From the NCBI GenBank assembly GCA_023460795.1, contig JAEWPC010000025.1, forward strand, positions 1 through 64,000: a stretch of 64,000 nt of DNA, written 5' to 3'. This DNA is from Bacillota bacterium. GTDB lineage: Bacteria; Bacillota; Bacilli; Paenibacillales; Paenibacillaceae. Below, one piece after another: positions 34,870 to 43,829 of the stretch. Each line of letters opens with the position of its first letter. Positions within the stretch are counted from its first letter, which is position 1. Under the pieces are notes generated by a model. It was not told the origin of the DNA. It worked only from the letters and a program-made list of their open reading frames with translations, and did not search any database. The position numbers and the translations under genes were made by a program.

Positions 34870-35823
34870 ATGAGAATCTTATTCATGGGGACGCCGCAAT
34901 TCGCTGTCCCTTCATTGGAATTGCTGCTTGAGCAAGGCTACGACGTCGTTGCCGTCGTGACGCAGCCCGACCGTCCGGTCGGACGCAAGCGCGAGCTGAC
35001 GCCGCCTCCCGTGAAAGCTTTCGCGCTGGAGCGGGGATTAACCGTGCTGCAGCCGGAGAAGCTGCGCTCGCCCGAAGGCGTCGCGGCGGTGACGGCCATC
35101 GCGCCGGATCTGATCGTGACGGCGGCATACGGGCAAATTCTGCCGAAGTCGGTGCTGGACTTGCCGAAGCTCGGATGCTTGAACGTTCACGGCTCGCTGC
35201 TTCCCCGCTATAGAGGAGGCGCGCCGATTCAACGCTCCATCATCAACGGAGAGACGGTAACCGGCGTGACGCTCATGTATATGGCGGAGGGTCTCGACAC
35301 CGGCGATATGATCGCAAGCGTAGAAGTACCGATAACCGACGAGGATACGTCGGGCACGATGTTCGAGAAGCTAAGCATTGCCGGCGCGAAGCTGCTCGGC
35401 GACTGGCTGCCGCGGATCGCGGCGGGCGAAGCCCCGCGCGTGCCGCAGCGGCACGAGGATTCGACGTATGCGCCGAATTTGTCGCGCGATGACGAGAGGC
35501 TCGATTGGAACGCGACATCGCGGGAGCTGTTCAACCGCGTGCGCGGCTTGAATCCGATGGCCGGCGGCTTCACGCAGCTGAACGGCGAAGTGTTCAAGGT
35601 GTGGCGCTGCGAAGTGCCGACGGCGGAAGACGCGGCGGTTAAACCCGCTTGGGCCGCCATGCCGCCGGGCTCTATACTGGAGACGAACGCTCGCGGCATT
35701 CGCGTGCGCACCGGGGACGGCAGCCTCGTGCTTGCCGAAGTTCAGCCTGCCGGCAAGAAGGCGTTGTCCGCGGCCGAATATTCGCGCGGCGCGCGGCTAG
35801 CCCCCGGAACGCTGCTCGGGTAA
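34870..35823 (+). CDS. fmt: Methionyl-tRNA formyltransferase
   Basis: 317 residues from ATG 34870, one base after the def stop; an in-frame ATG at 34858 inside def is less likely because MRILFMGTP is the family start. Catalytic N-terminal domain with VVTQPDRPVGRK, the NVHGSLLPRYRGGAPI signature (Asn-His, SLLP loop) and GLDTGDM. OB-like C-terminal tRNA-binding domain from about 210. The stop codon lies within an intrinsic terminator, so the downstream rsmB is not automatically co-transcribed. Confidence 0.97.
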   Translation: MRILFMGTPQFAVPSLELLLEQGYDVVAVVTQPDRPVGRKRELTPPPVKAFALERGLTVLQPEKLRSPEGVAAVTAIAPDLIVTAAYGQILPKSVLDLPKLGCLNVHGSLLPRYRGGAPIQRSIINGETVTGVTLMYMAEGLDTGDMIASVEVPITDEDTSGTMFEKLSIAGAKLLGDWLPRIAAGEAPRVPQRHEDSTYAPNLSRDDERLDWNATSRELFNRVRGLNPMAGGFTQLNGEVFKVWRCEVPTAEDAAVKPAWAAMPPGSILETNARGIRVRTGDGSLVLAEVQPAGKKALSAAEYSRGARLAPGTLLG

Positions 35824-35840
35824 TTCACCCGAGCTTTTTT
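35814..35840 (+). terminator. Intrinsic terminator overlapping the fmt stop codon
   Basis: Perfect eight-base stem GCTCGGGT / ACCCGAGC with loop AATTC, then six T. Separates fmt from rsmB. Confidence 0.93.
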
Positions 35841-35894
35841 GCGTGTTATGCGGGCATACAAAGACCGATTCACGGCCTAATGATCGCGTTTAAT

Positions 35895-36074
35895 TGCACG
35901 GTATACCGCTATTTCTATCTCCTGCCTTCCCCCAACCCGTCAGATGCACGAAGTGCAGTTCATATGGCGAACGGTGAGGAACTCGGCGGTTTTGGCGATA
36001 CTTAAAAGTATTACGTGCAGGTATTATTGCCAAAAGTACGAATCCGGGTTATCTAACTGTACTCCATGCAGTTT
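35895..36074 (+). repeat. Four-unit intergenic repeat, copy B
   Basis: Units end in hexamers CCGCTA (35906), CAGTTC (35956), CAGGTA (36018) and CAGTTT (36069), spaced 50, 62 and 51 bp. Unit 2 is TGCACGAAGTGCAGTT, palindromic over TGCACGAAGTGCA apart from its centre. Sequence and spacing match copy A (21596-21776). It fills the gap between the fmt terminator and rsmB; no clear promoter for rsmB is seen outside it. Confidence 0.75.
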
Positions 36075-36120
36075 GAGGACCGGTGTAGATAAGATCCACT
36101 AGTAGATAAGGATGCGAACG

Positions 36121-37515
36121 ATGAACAACGTTTTTAGAAAAGGCGGCAAGCCGCAAGGTCCGCGCGAAGTGGCTATGCAGGTGCTGCTCAAGGTCGAGCT
36201 GAACGAGTCGTTCAGCGGCTTGGCGCTTAATCAGGCGCTGAACGACGCGGCTTTGTCCAGACCGGACGCGGGGCTCGCGACCGAGCTCGCGTACGGCACG
36301 ATCCAACGCCTGAACACGATCGACCATGCGTTAAGCGGACGCGTTAAAGGCTGGCCGAAGAAGGTCGAGCCTTGGGTACGCGCGCTGCTGCGGCTTAGCT
36401 ATTACCAGCTGCGCTGGCTTGATCGCGTGCCGGCCCATGCCGCCGTCGCCGAGGCGGTCAACATCGCCAAACGCCGCGGACACGCAGGGATCGCCGGTCT
36501 CGTGAACGGCGTCCTGCGGGGCATTATACGCGAAGGAATCAATCCTCCGCTGCCGTCGAACCTATCGCCCGCAGAGCGGATATCGCTGGAGCACAGCCAT
36601 CCCGAATGGCTCGTGCAGCGGTGGATCGAAGCCTACGGCGAAGAGACAACCGAGAAGATTTGCGCGGCGAACAACGAGCCGCCCCACGCGTCGGCTCGGG
36701 TAAATCCGCTGAAAGCTACCCGAGACGAACTGCTCGCAGCCATGAACGAGTCGGGGCTTACCGTGCAGCCATCCCGCTTATCGGCGCAAGGCATCGTCGC
36801 CGAGAGAGCAGGCAACCTCGTTCACACGGACTGGTACAACAACGGCAGCTTGACGATCCAAGACGAGAGCTCGATGCTGGTCGCCGCGGTCGCGAACCCG
36901 CAGCCGGGCATGACGGTGCTCGATTGCTGCGCCGCGCCCGGGGGCAAATCGACCCATCTGGCCGAACTCCTTCGGAACAAAGGGAAGGTGCTGGCGAACG
37001 ATGTCCATTTTCACAAGGAAGCGCTCATTCAGCAGCAAGCCGAGCGGCTTGGGTTGAGCTGCGTGGAGACGATGGTGTCGGACGCTCTGGAATTGCCGTA
37101 TCGGCTTCATGAGGGCTCGTTCGACGTCGTGCTGCTTGATGCGCCTTGCTCGGGACTCGGCGTCATCCGGCGCAAACCCGAGATCAAATGGAACAAAACG
37201 CCGGAAGACGTCGCGAGCTTGGCGGAGCTTCAGCATCGGCTCCTTCATCGCGTGCAATCGCTCGTCAAGCCGGGCGGAACGCTCGTGTACAGCACGTGCA
37301 CGATCGCGCCGGAGGAGAACGAACGGACGATCGAACATTTTCTCCGGGACTATCCGTCGTTCGAGTTGGACGCGAATTGGCCGAAGGAAGCGCTGGAGCC
37401 CCTTCAAGCGAACGGGTACGTACCCGAATCGTTCGAAGGCGCCTTGCAGTTGCTTCCTCATATGTTCGGCAGCGACGGCTTCTTCATCGCGAGGATGCGC
37501 CGAGCGAAGGTTTAA
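36121..37515 (+). CDS. rsmB: 16S rRNA (cytosine-967-C5)-methyltransferase
   Basis: 464 residues from ATG 36121 (AAGGATG upstream); ATG 36112 is a less likely alternative. Order: NusB-like RNA-binding domain (10-140), PUA-like linker, then the SAM-dependent domain with DCCAAPGGKSTHLAE (about 272-286), DAPCSGLG (about 340) and the catalytic STCTIAPEEN (about 397). Acts on the 30S subunit. It opens a run of tightly linked genes to rpe. Confidence 0.96.
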   Translation: MNNVFRKGGKPQGPREVAMQVLLKVELNESFSGLALNQALNDAALSRPDAGLATELAYGTIQRLNTIDHALSGRVKGWPKKVEPWVRALLRLSYYQLRWLDRVPAHAAVAEAVNIAKRRGHAGIAGLVNGVLRGIIREGINPPLPSNLSPAERISLEHSHPEWLVQRWIEAYGEETTEKICAANNEPPHASARVNPLKATRDELLAAMNESGLTVQPSRLSAQGIVAERAGNLVHTDWYNNGSLTIQDESSMLVAAVANPQPGMTVLDCCAAPGGKSTHLAELLRNKGKVLANDVHFHKEALIQQQAERLGLSCVETMVSDALELPYRLHEGSFDVVLLDAPCSGLGVIRRKPEIKWNKTPEDVASLAELQHRLLHRVQSLVKPGGTLVYSTCTIAPEENERTIEHFLRDYPSFELDANWPKEALEPLQANGYVPESFEGALQLLPHMFGSDGFFIARMRRAKV

Positions 37516-37563
37516 GCGGGCGGGACGTTTATGGTAAAATAGTTAGAACGGTGGTGACTCCAA

Positions 37564-38625
37564 TTGGACAACGACAATAACAAACCTTTTATTTACGACT
37601 ATACGCTGGAGCAAATCCAGGATTGGATCAAAGAGCAGGGAGAGCCTGCTTTTCGCGCGGGACAAATATACGACTGGCTGTACGTGAAGCGAGTCGTCTC
37701 GTTCGAGGAAATGAGCAATTTGCCGAAGCAGCTCCGCGATAAGCTGGAGAACGCCTTCCGGTTCGTGACGATGACGGAGATCGCCAAATTCGAGTCGAAG
37801 GACGGAACGGTAAAGTTCCTGTTCGAGCTGTACGACAAGCATGCGATCGAGACGGTTATCATGCGCCACAATTACGGCAACAGCGTATGCGTGACGACGC
37901 AGGTCGGCTGCCGCATCGGATGTACGTTCTGCGCGTCCACGTTAGGCGGGCTGAAGCGCAGCTTAACGGCGGGCGAGATTATCGCGCAAGTCGTGCAATC
38001 GCAGCGAATGCTTGATCCGATCAACGAACGGGTGTCGAGCATCGTGATTATGGGGATCGGCGAGCCTTTCGAGAACTACGACGCGACGATGCAGTTTCTG
38101 CGCACGATGATTCATCCGAAAGGACTGAACATCGGCGCCCGGCACATTACGGTGTCGACCAGCGGCATCGTGCCGAGCATGCTGAAGTTCGCCGACGAGA
38201 ACACGCAGATTAACCTGGCCATCTCGATTCACGCGCCTAACGACGCGCTGCGCTCGAAGCTGATGCCGGTGAACCGCAGGTTCCCGTTCGTCGACGTTAT
38301 GAATGCTTGCAAATATTACATCGAGAAGACGGGACGCAGAATCACGTTCGAATACGCGCTTATCGGCGGAGTCAACGACAGGCCCGAGCATGCGGAAGAA
38401 CTGGCCGACGTCCTTCAAGGAATGCTCTGCCACGTGAACCTCATTCCGGTCAACTACGTACCGGAGCGGAATTACGTGAGAACGCCTCGCGACGATATTT
38501 TCGAATTCCAACGCATTCTCCAGAAGAAGAACGTGAACGTTACGATTCGGAGAGAACAGGGGCATGACATTGCGGCCGCGTGCGGACAGCTGCGCGCGAA
38601 GCATATGGAGAAGACGACGGGGTGA
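37564..38625 (+). CDS. rlmN: 23S rRNA (adenine-2503-C2)/tRNA methyltransferase RlmN
   Basis: 353-residue radical-SAM enzyme. The CxxxCxxC cluster is in GCRIGCTFCAS (about 115-125); the second catalytic cysteine is in the C-terminal ACGQLR (about 343). TTG (37564-37566) is the likely start behind GGTGGTGA. TAAAAT about 30 bases upstream is a possible -10. Its last four bases overlap the prpC start (GTGA). Confidence 0.95.
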   Translation: MDNDNNKPFIYDYTLEQIQDWIKEQGEPAFRAGQIYDWLYVKRVVSFEEMSNLPKQLRDKLENAFRFVTMTEIAKFESKDGTVKFLFELYDKHAIETVIMRHNYGNSVCVTTQVGCRIGCTFCASTLGGLKRSLTAGEIIAQVVQSQRMLDPINERVSSIVIMGIGEPFENYDATMQFLRTMIHPKGLNIGARHITVSTSGIVPSMLKFADENTQINLAISIHAPNDALRSKLMPVNRRFPFVDVMNACKYYIEKTGRRITFEYALIGGVNDRPEHAEELADVLQGMLCHVNLIPVNYVPERNYVRTPRDDIFEFQRILQKKNVNVTIRREQGHDIAAACGQLRAKHMEKTTG

Positions 38626-39398
38626 TCGATTTGAGGACGGCTTTACGGAGTCACGTGGGGAAAGTGCGACAGGTTAACGAGGATCAGGCATGGAGCGGTA
38701 CGCTGGGTGACGGAATGACCGTCGCGATCGTAGCCGACGGCATGGGAGGCCATCGCGCGGGAGACGTGGCGAGCGGGCTTGCCGTAGACAGCATCGTCGC
38801 TTCGCTTCAGGATTGGAAACCGGATGAGGCCTTATCGGACAAGGCCGAGCTCGTGCGCGGGTGGATCCGCAAGGCGAACGAGGTCGTGTTCGAGACGGCG
38901 TCGCTCAACGAACAGTACCATAACATGGGTACGACGGTCGTCGTTGCCTTCATCGAAGGCGACGGCGGCTGGATCGGCCATATCGGCGATAGCCGGGCTT
39001 ACCGATATCGCGGGGGCGAGCTGTCGCAATTGACGGAAGACCATACGCTCGTGAACGAGCTGACCAAATCCGGACAACTGAGTCCCGAGGAAGCGGCTAC
39101 CCATCCGCGTCGCAACGTATTGACTCGCGCGCTAGGCACGGACCGCGAAGTCGAGGTGGACGTCAGGCCGTTCGATTGGCAGCCGGGAGACCGGCTCATC
39201 CTATGCAGCGACGGATTAAGCGGTCTCGTCGAACCTTCTCTGCTGCTTCAAGCGATGGATGACCGCGAAGCCGACCTCGACGAGCAGGCCGATAGATTGA
39301 TAGAATTGGCGCTCGACGCGGGCGGCGACGATAACGTTACGGTCGTCTTAGTCGCGGATGATGTCGCGGCAGACGCCACTGGAGGGGTGACAGCATGA
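38622..39398 (+). CDS. prpC: PP2C-family Ser/Thr phosphatase PrpC/Stp
   Basis: 258 residues from GTG 38622. Metal-dependent phosphatase partner of PrkC. Motifs: VRQVNEDQ (about 15-22), ADGMGGHRAGD (about 40-50), GTTVV, GHIGDSRAYR (about 115-124), LILCSDGLSGLV (about 191-202) and GGDDNVTVVLV (about 235-245). A longer frame inside rlmN exists but lacks an RBS. It overlaps prkC by four bases. Confidence 0.95.
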   Translation: MIDLRTALRSHVGKVRQVNEDQAWSGTLGDGMTVAIVADGMGGHRAGDVASGLAVDSIVASLQDWKPDEALSDKAELVRGWIRKANEVVFETASLNEQYHNMGTTVVVAFIEGDGGWIGHIGDSRAYRYRGGELSQLTEDHTLVNELTKSGQLSPEEAATHPRRNVLTRALGTDREVEVDVRPFDWQPGDRLILCSDGLSGLVEPSLLLQAMDDREADLDEQADRLIELALDAGGDDNVTVVLVADDVAADATGGVTA

Positions 39399-41488
39399 TC
39401 GGACATACGCTGAGCGGACGTTACGAACTGCTGGCACGCGTCGGTGGCGGCGGGATGGCGCTCGTCTATAAAGCAAGGGACTTGTTGTTGAACCGGTTCG
39501 TCGCGGTAAAAGTGCTGCGTCAGCAATTCACTCACGACGACGAGTTCGTCAAGCGGTTCCGCCGGGAGGCGCAAGCGGCAGCTTCGCTGTCCCATCCGAA
39601 CATCGTCAGTATTTACGATGTCGGACAAGTCGAAGACACGTACTACATCGTCATGGAATATATCGACGGCGCCAATCTGAACGAAATCATTCGCGATCGT
39701 GCCCCGCTGCAGCCGGACGAAGCGGTCAGAATCGCCTCGCAAATTTGCGACGCGCTCGAGCATGCCCATCATAACCAAATCATCCATCGCGACATTAAGC
39801 CTCATAACATTCTGATCGGGAACAACGGGCGCGTCAAAGTGACGGACTTCGGCATCGCGCGCGCGGTCACGTCTTCGACGATTACCCAGACGGGCTCCGT
39901 CGTCGGATCGGTGCATTACTTCTCGCCGGAGCACGCCAAAGGCGTGACGACGGGAGAGAAGTCGGACATCTATTCCCTCGGCATCGTCTTGTACCAAATG
40001 CTGACGGGGAGATTGCCTTTCCTCGGAGAAAGTCCGATCAGCGTCGCGCTTAAGCATCTGCAGGAGCCGTTCGAAGCCCCTCGCAGCGTGAATCCGTACA
40101 TTCCGCAAAGCGTGGAGAACATTATTCTGAAGGCGATGCGCAAAAATCCGCTGGAGCGGTACCAGTCTGCGACGGAGATGCTCCGAGATCTCGAGACGTG
40201 CTTGCAGCCGACGCGATTGAACGAGCCGGCTGCCCGGTTCTTGAGCGACGAGGACGAAGAATCGGAGAAGACGAGAGTCATTCCCGCGATTCGTCCGGAC
40301 ATGCGCCAGACGCTCGAAGTTCCCGTGCAGGCGGCCGCGACGGCCGGAGATACCGACGTTCGCTGGAACTCGGAAGGCTTGACGGAGCGCAAGCGGAATT
40401 GGGTATTGCCGACGGTGCTCGGCGTGCTCGCCGCCTTGCTGATCGCCGTCTTGATCTGGGCGATCAACGCGATCGGAGATTACGTGGAATCGCCGGATGT
40501 CAAAGTACCGGACGTCGTGGGCGAAACGAAGCAAGTCGCGATCGATATGATCGAAGAGGCAGGTTTAGTCGTCGATCCGGTCTTCTTGACGGAACCTAGT
40601 ACGGAGTATGTCGAAGGGCTAGTCACGAAGCAGACGAAGCAAGGCGCTACGGTCGCCAAGGGCGCCATCATTCAGCTCACGATCAGCACTGGCGAAGAAC
40701 TGCCGACGATGCCGGACTTCACGGGCAAGAAGTTCGACGAGGCCAAGCAATCGCTGATCGACATGGGGGTAGACGCGAACAACGTTCTTCCAACGGAAAT
40801 CTTCGACGAGAGCGAGCCGGGAACGGTGCTTCGTTCCAGTCCGAAACCGGACGAAGAATTCGACCCGGCAGAGACGACCGTTACGCTTACGGTCAGCAAA
40901 GGGCGCGAGGCATTCGAGATGCCGAGTCTGATCGGCCTGACGGAGAACGAAGCGAAGGCGATGATCGAGAAGAACAACCTGAAGCTGCCGGACGATAAAA
41001 TTACGAGAACGCCAAGCTATACGGAAAAAGGCAAAGTGTTTAAGCAATTCCCTGCCGAGAAGGACGAGAAGGTGACAGAAGGCACGGAAATCTCGATTTG
41101 GGTCAGCTCCGGTTATCCGAAGGATGCCAAAGAAGAGCCGCTCAACGTGATCGTGTATCCGGCGGAGGAAGGCAAGGAAAGTACGATTTCGATCAAATAC
41201 TCCGATGCGAGAGGCGATAACCTCGAGCTGCCGGAAACCAAAATCACGAGAATGACGCAAATTCCGGTTACGCTGGTGCTTGCACCGGGCAAAGACGGTC
41301 ACATTATGATTTACCGCGACGGTCAGTTCCTGCAAGAGCAATGGTTCCCTTACGAGGACATCCCGACAGGCGGCACGACGGTGAATACGGAATCGGAGCA
41401 ACCGGATACGAACGCGACGTCGGATGAGCCGCCGCCCGACGGCGGCGGAGATGCTGTCGCAGGCGAGCAACAGGAGAACGCGCAATGA
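39395..41488 (+). CDS. prkC: PASTA-domain Ser/Thr protein kinase PrkC
   Basis: 697 residues. Kinase domain 10-270: glycine loop GGGGMALVYKA, HRDIKPHN (about 131-138) and DFG (about 150). A single membrane span at about 334-357, then three extracellular PASTA domains (about 368-433, 435-503, 507-573) that bind muropeptides and beta-lactams in known relatives. The last 125 residues are an unassigned extracellular tail ending in a Gly/Asp-rich stretch. Works with PrpC in growth, cell-wall signalling and spore germination. Upstream overlap with prpC. Confidence 0.96.
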   Translation: MIGHTLSGRYELLARVGGGGMALVYKARDLLLNRFVAVKVLRQQFTHDDEFVKRFRREAQAAASLSHPNIVSIYDVGQVEDTYYIVMEYIDGANLNEIIRDRAPLQPDEAVRIASQICDALEHAHHNQIIHRDIKPHNILIGNNGRVKVTDFGIARAVTSSTITQTGSVVGSVHYFSPEHAKGVTTGEKSDIYSLGIVLYQMLTGRLPFLGESPISVALKHLQEPFEAPRSVNPYIPQSVENIILKAMRKNPLERYQSATEMLRDLETCLQPTRLNEPAARFLSDEDEESEKTRVIPAIRPDMRQTLEVPVQAAATAGDTDVRWNSEGLTERKRNWVLPTVLGVLAALLIAVLIWAINAIGDYVESPDVKVPDVVGETKQVAIDMIEEAGLVVDPVFLTEPSTEYVEGLVTKQTKQGATVAKGAIIQLTISTGEELPTMPDFTGKKFDEAKQSLIDMGVDANNVLPTEIFDESEPGTVLRSSPKPDEEFDPAETTVTLTVSKGREAFEMPSLIGLTENEAKAMIEKNNLKLPDDKITRTPSYTEKGKVFKQFPAEKDEKVTEGTEISIWVSSGYPKDAKEEPLNVIVYPAEEGKESTISIKYSDARGDNLELPETKITRMTQIPVTLVLAPGKDGHIMIYRDGQFLQEQWFPYEDIPTGGTTVNTESEQPDTNATSDEPPPDGGGDAVAGEQQENAQ

Positions 41489-41528
41489 GAACGAAAGTCG
41501 TAACGCATGGCGAAGGAGCCGTATACGC

Positions 41529-42428
41529 ATGCCCGAAGGTCTGATTACGAAAGCGCTCAGCGGATATTATTACGTGCGGGACGGCGAGCGGCTCGTGCAA
41601 TGCCGGGCGCGCGGAATTTTCAAGAAACGCGGAGAATCGCCGCTCGTCGGCGACCGCGTCGAATACAGCCTTACGGATAACGGTGAAGGCACAGTCGACC
41701 GGATCGAGCCGAGACATTCCGAGCTCATTCGTCCGCCGATCGCGAACGCCGATCTGGCGGTGCTCGTCTTCTCCGTCATCCGACCCGAGCTTAGCTTGTC
41801 TCTGCTCGATAAGTTTCTCGTTCACGTCGAGCATGCCCGGATGGATGCGCTGATCGTTCTGTCGAAGATGGACAGAATCCCCGAGGATGAGGACGGCGAG
41901 CGAATTCGCGAGGACGTCGAAGCCGCGCGCAAGCTATATGCTTCGCTCGGTTACCGAGTGCTCGTCACGAGCGCGCATAAGGGAGACGGAATCGACGAGC
42001 TTCGGAGCGCGCTGGCAGGCCATATCAACGTATTCGCCGGACAGTCCGGCGTAGGCAAGTCGTCGCTGCTCAACGCGCTCGTTCCCGGGCTAACGCTCGA
42101 GACGAACGAAATCAGCGACAAGCTCGGCCGCGGCAAGCATACGACGAGACATGTCGAACTAGTCGCGCTGCCTGACGGCGGGTATTTGGCGGACACGCCG
42201 GGCTTTAGCCAGCTCGACTTCGCCGAGCTTGGCATCGACCAGATCGGCGATTGCTTCCGCGAATTCAAGGAGCTGTCGTCCGGCTGCAAGTTCCGCGGCT
42301 GCACGCACATCCACGAGCCGTCTTGCGCCGTGCTAGAGGCCAAGGAACAAGGGAAGATCGCCGACAGCCGATACGAGAACTACTTAGGCTTCATGGCGGA
42401 ATGGAAAGAGAAAAGACGGAGGTACTAA
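41529..42428 (+). CDS. rsgA: Ribosome small-subunit-dependent GTPase A
   Basis: 299 residues from ATG 41529 (GAAGGAG ten bases upstream). Circularly permuted GTPase assisting late 30S maturation. OB domain 1-70, then G4 LSKMD (about 115), G1 GQSGVGKSS (about 172), G3 DTPGFS (about 222), and the C-terminal zinc knuckle (CKFRGCTH, SCAV). It follows prkC by 40 bp as in Bacillus and precedes rpe by one base. Confidence 0.96.
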   Translation: MPEGLITKALSGYYYVRDGERLVQCRARGIFKKRGESPLVGDRVEYSLTDNGEGTVDRIEPRHSELIRPPIANADLAVLVFSVIRPELSLSLLDKFLVHVEHARMDALIVLSKMDRIPEDEDGERIREDVEAARKLYASLGYRVLVTSAHKGDGIDELRSALAGHINVFAGQSGVGKSSLLNALVPGLTLETNEISDKLGRGKHTTRHVELVALPDGGYLADTPGFSQLDFAELGIDQIGDCFREFKELSSGCKFRGCTHIHEPSCAVLEAKEQGKIADSRYENYLGFMAEWKEKRRRY

Positions 42429-42429
42429 C

Positions 42430-43074
42430 ATGACGATTATCGCCCCATCGATACTAGCTTCGGATTTCGCGAGGCTGGGAGAGGAATTGCGCTCGATCGA
42501 CGAGGCGGGAGCGGATTGGGTTCATATCGATATTATGGATAACCACTTCGTGCCGAACTTGACGTTCGGACCGCCGATCGTATCGATGATTCGCCCGAGC
42601 ACGAAGCTGCTCTTCGACGTGCATCTGATGGTCGAGCGTCCGGAGACGCTGTTCCCGGCGCTGAAGGCGGCCGGAGCGGACCGCATAACCGTTCATCCGG
42701 AAGCCTGCGTCCATCTGGATCGCACGCTTACGCAGATCGGAGAGCTAGGCATGAAGGCAGGCGTCGCGCTGAACCCGCATACGCCTCTGTCCGTGTTGGA
42801 ATACGTCCTCGACAAGATCGACCTTGTGCTCATCATGACGATCAACCCCGGCTTCGGCGGTCAGGCGTTCATGCCCTCGATGCTGCCTAAGCTGCGCCAG
42901 CTCCGCGAGATGCTGGCTAAGCACGGCCGCGACGACGTCTATATTCAAGTAGACGGCGGCATCAACCGCGAGACTGCGGCGCTCGTGAAGGAAGCCGGAG
43001 CGAATTCGCTCGTGGCAGGCACTTATATATTCGGTCATCCGAACCGTAAAGAAGCGATTCTTTCTCTCCGCTAG
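42430..43074 (+). CDS. rpe: Ribulose-phosphate 3-epimerase
   Basis: 214 residues, TIM barrel of the pentose phosphate pathway. Metal and catalytic motifs: APSILASDFARLGEE, VHIDIMDNHFVPNLTFGP (His and Asp), DVHLMVERPE, TINPGFGGQ and QVDGGI. The RBS GGAGG is inside the end of rsgA. A hairpin (CCGCGTTTGTC / GACAAAACGCGG, about 43086-43112) follows without a T run. The thiN gene often found next is absent here. Confidence 0.96.
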   Translation: MTIIAPSILASDFARLGEELRSIDEAGADWVHIDIMDNHFVPNLTFGPPIVSMIRPSTKLLFDVHLMVERPETLFPALKAAGADRITVHPEACVHLDRTLTQIGELGMKAGVALNPHTPLSVLEYVLDKIDLVLIMTINPGFGGQAFMPSMLPKLRQLREMLAKHGRDDVYIQVDGGINRETAALVKEAGANSLVAGTYIFGHPNRKEAILSLR

Positions 43075-43194
43075 GCTTGTCGCTCCGCGTTTGTCTGGAA
43101 TAGGACAAAACGCGGTCCGCATAGATTGAACCAATAGCAGCGTCGGAACGAAGGACGCCGGTAAGGGTTCAGCCTGCGGAGGAGGGATGGGACG

Positions 43195-43275
43195 ATGAAA
43201 TTTTACACCATCAAGCTGCCGAAATTTCTGGGCGGCTTCGTCAAAGCGATTCTGAACACGTTTCACAAAAGTTGA
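43195..43275 (+). CDS. spoVM: Stage V sporulation protein M
   Basis: 26-residue amphipathic peptide, MKFYTIKLPKFLGGFVKAIL then NTFHKS, nearly identical to Bacillus SpoVM (which has GGIVRAML and ends in FRKD). SpoVM recognises the positive curvature of the forespore outer membrane and anchors SpoIVA for coat assembly. GGAGGAGGG sits just upstream of the ATG. It lies between rpe and rpmB, the same location as in Bacillus. CATAGATT near 43120 could be a sigma-E -10. A terminator follows. Confidence 0.96.
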   Translation: MKFYTIKLPKFLGGFVKAILNTFHKS

Positions 43276-43305
43276 CGAGGCACCGTACGTCCCGCTAAAA
43301 GCCAA

Positions 43306-43335
43306 AAACCGTCAGACGAGTCTGACGGTTTTGTT
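43306..43335 (+). terminator. Terminator after spoVM
   Basis: AAACCGTCAGAC / TCTGACGGTTT with a three-base loop, T run in the 3' arm. Confidence 0.85.
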
Positions 43336-43359
43336 CGGTTATTCGGCCGATCCGACACC

Positions 43360-43402
43360 ATATAAAAACGAAATACCGCCTTCCAAGTGGATGGCGGTAC
43401 TC
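43360..43402 (-). terminator. Terminator after rpmB
   Basis: On the minus strand GTACCGCC / GGCGGTAT with a loop of about 12 nt, then TTTCGTTTTT. Confidence 0.75.
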
Positions 43403-43437
43403 GTCTATGCGAGGGTAAAAGGCGTACCCCTATTCCC

Positions 43438-43626
43438 TTATACGCGGGTAACAAGTCCGGACTTCAGCGCCTTCGCGCTTACGAATACGCGCTTCGGCTT
43501 GCCGTTCACCAGAATGCGCACTTTTTGTACGTTAACGCCGTAAGTACGGCGAGTAGTGTTATTCGCGTGAGACTTGTTGTTGCCGGTACCTGGCTTTTTC
43601 CCTGTGATATAACATTTACGAGCCAC
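43438..43626 (-). CDS. rpmB: 50S ribosomal protein L28
   Basis: 62 residues from GTG (43624-43626), which has GGAGGT upstream on the minus strand. The open frame extends further but the family start is (M)ARKCYITGKKPGTGNN. The C-terminal RILVNGKPKRVFVSAKALKSG is typical. Monocistronic on the minus strand with its own promoter and terminator. Confidence 0.96.
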   Translation of the reverse strand: MARKCYITGKKPGTGNNKSHANNTTRRTYGVNVQKVRILVNGKPKRVFVSAKALKSGLVTRV

Positions 43627-43667
43627 TAAAATACACCTCCCTGCCACGTCCATACAAATACTCCACT

Positions 43668-43696
43668 ATCATAGCACAGGGGGAAAAGGCTTGCAA
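43668..43696 (-). promoter_or_regulatory. rpmB promoter
   Basis: On the minus strand TTGCAA (43691-43696), 17 bp, TATGAT (43668-43673), giving a short leader before the GTG start. Confidence 0.8.
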
Positions 43697-43751
43697 TGCT
43701 AATTAAGTTCGCGTTATTGGCGTATTGCGCGGACATGCTCGATAAAGAGAG

Positions 43752-43779
43752 AAAACGGCTTCATTCTGCCGTTTTTTTA
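43752..43779 (+). terminator. Terminator-like hairpin upstream of yloU
   Basis: AAAACGGC / GCCGTTTT with an eight-base loop, then a T run on the plus strand. No plus-strand gene lies between it and the spoVM terminator, so its role is unclear. It precedes a TACAAT (43783-43788) that may be the yloU -10. Confidence 0.6.
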
Positions 43780-43829
43780 TAGTACAATGAGGTATGGTCC
43801 ATAATACAGGCATAAAGGAGTGAATTTCC

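Noticed and set aside
38580..38621. Upstream extension of prpC inside rlmN
   Set aside because: No RBS, and the family start matches the GTG at 38622 that overlaps the rlmN stop.
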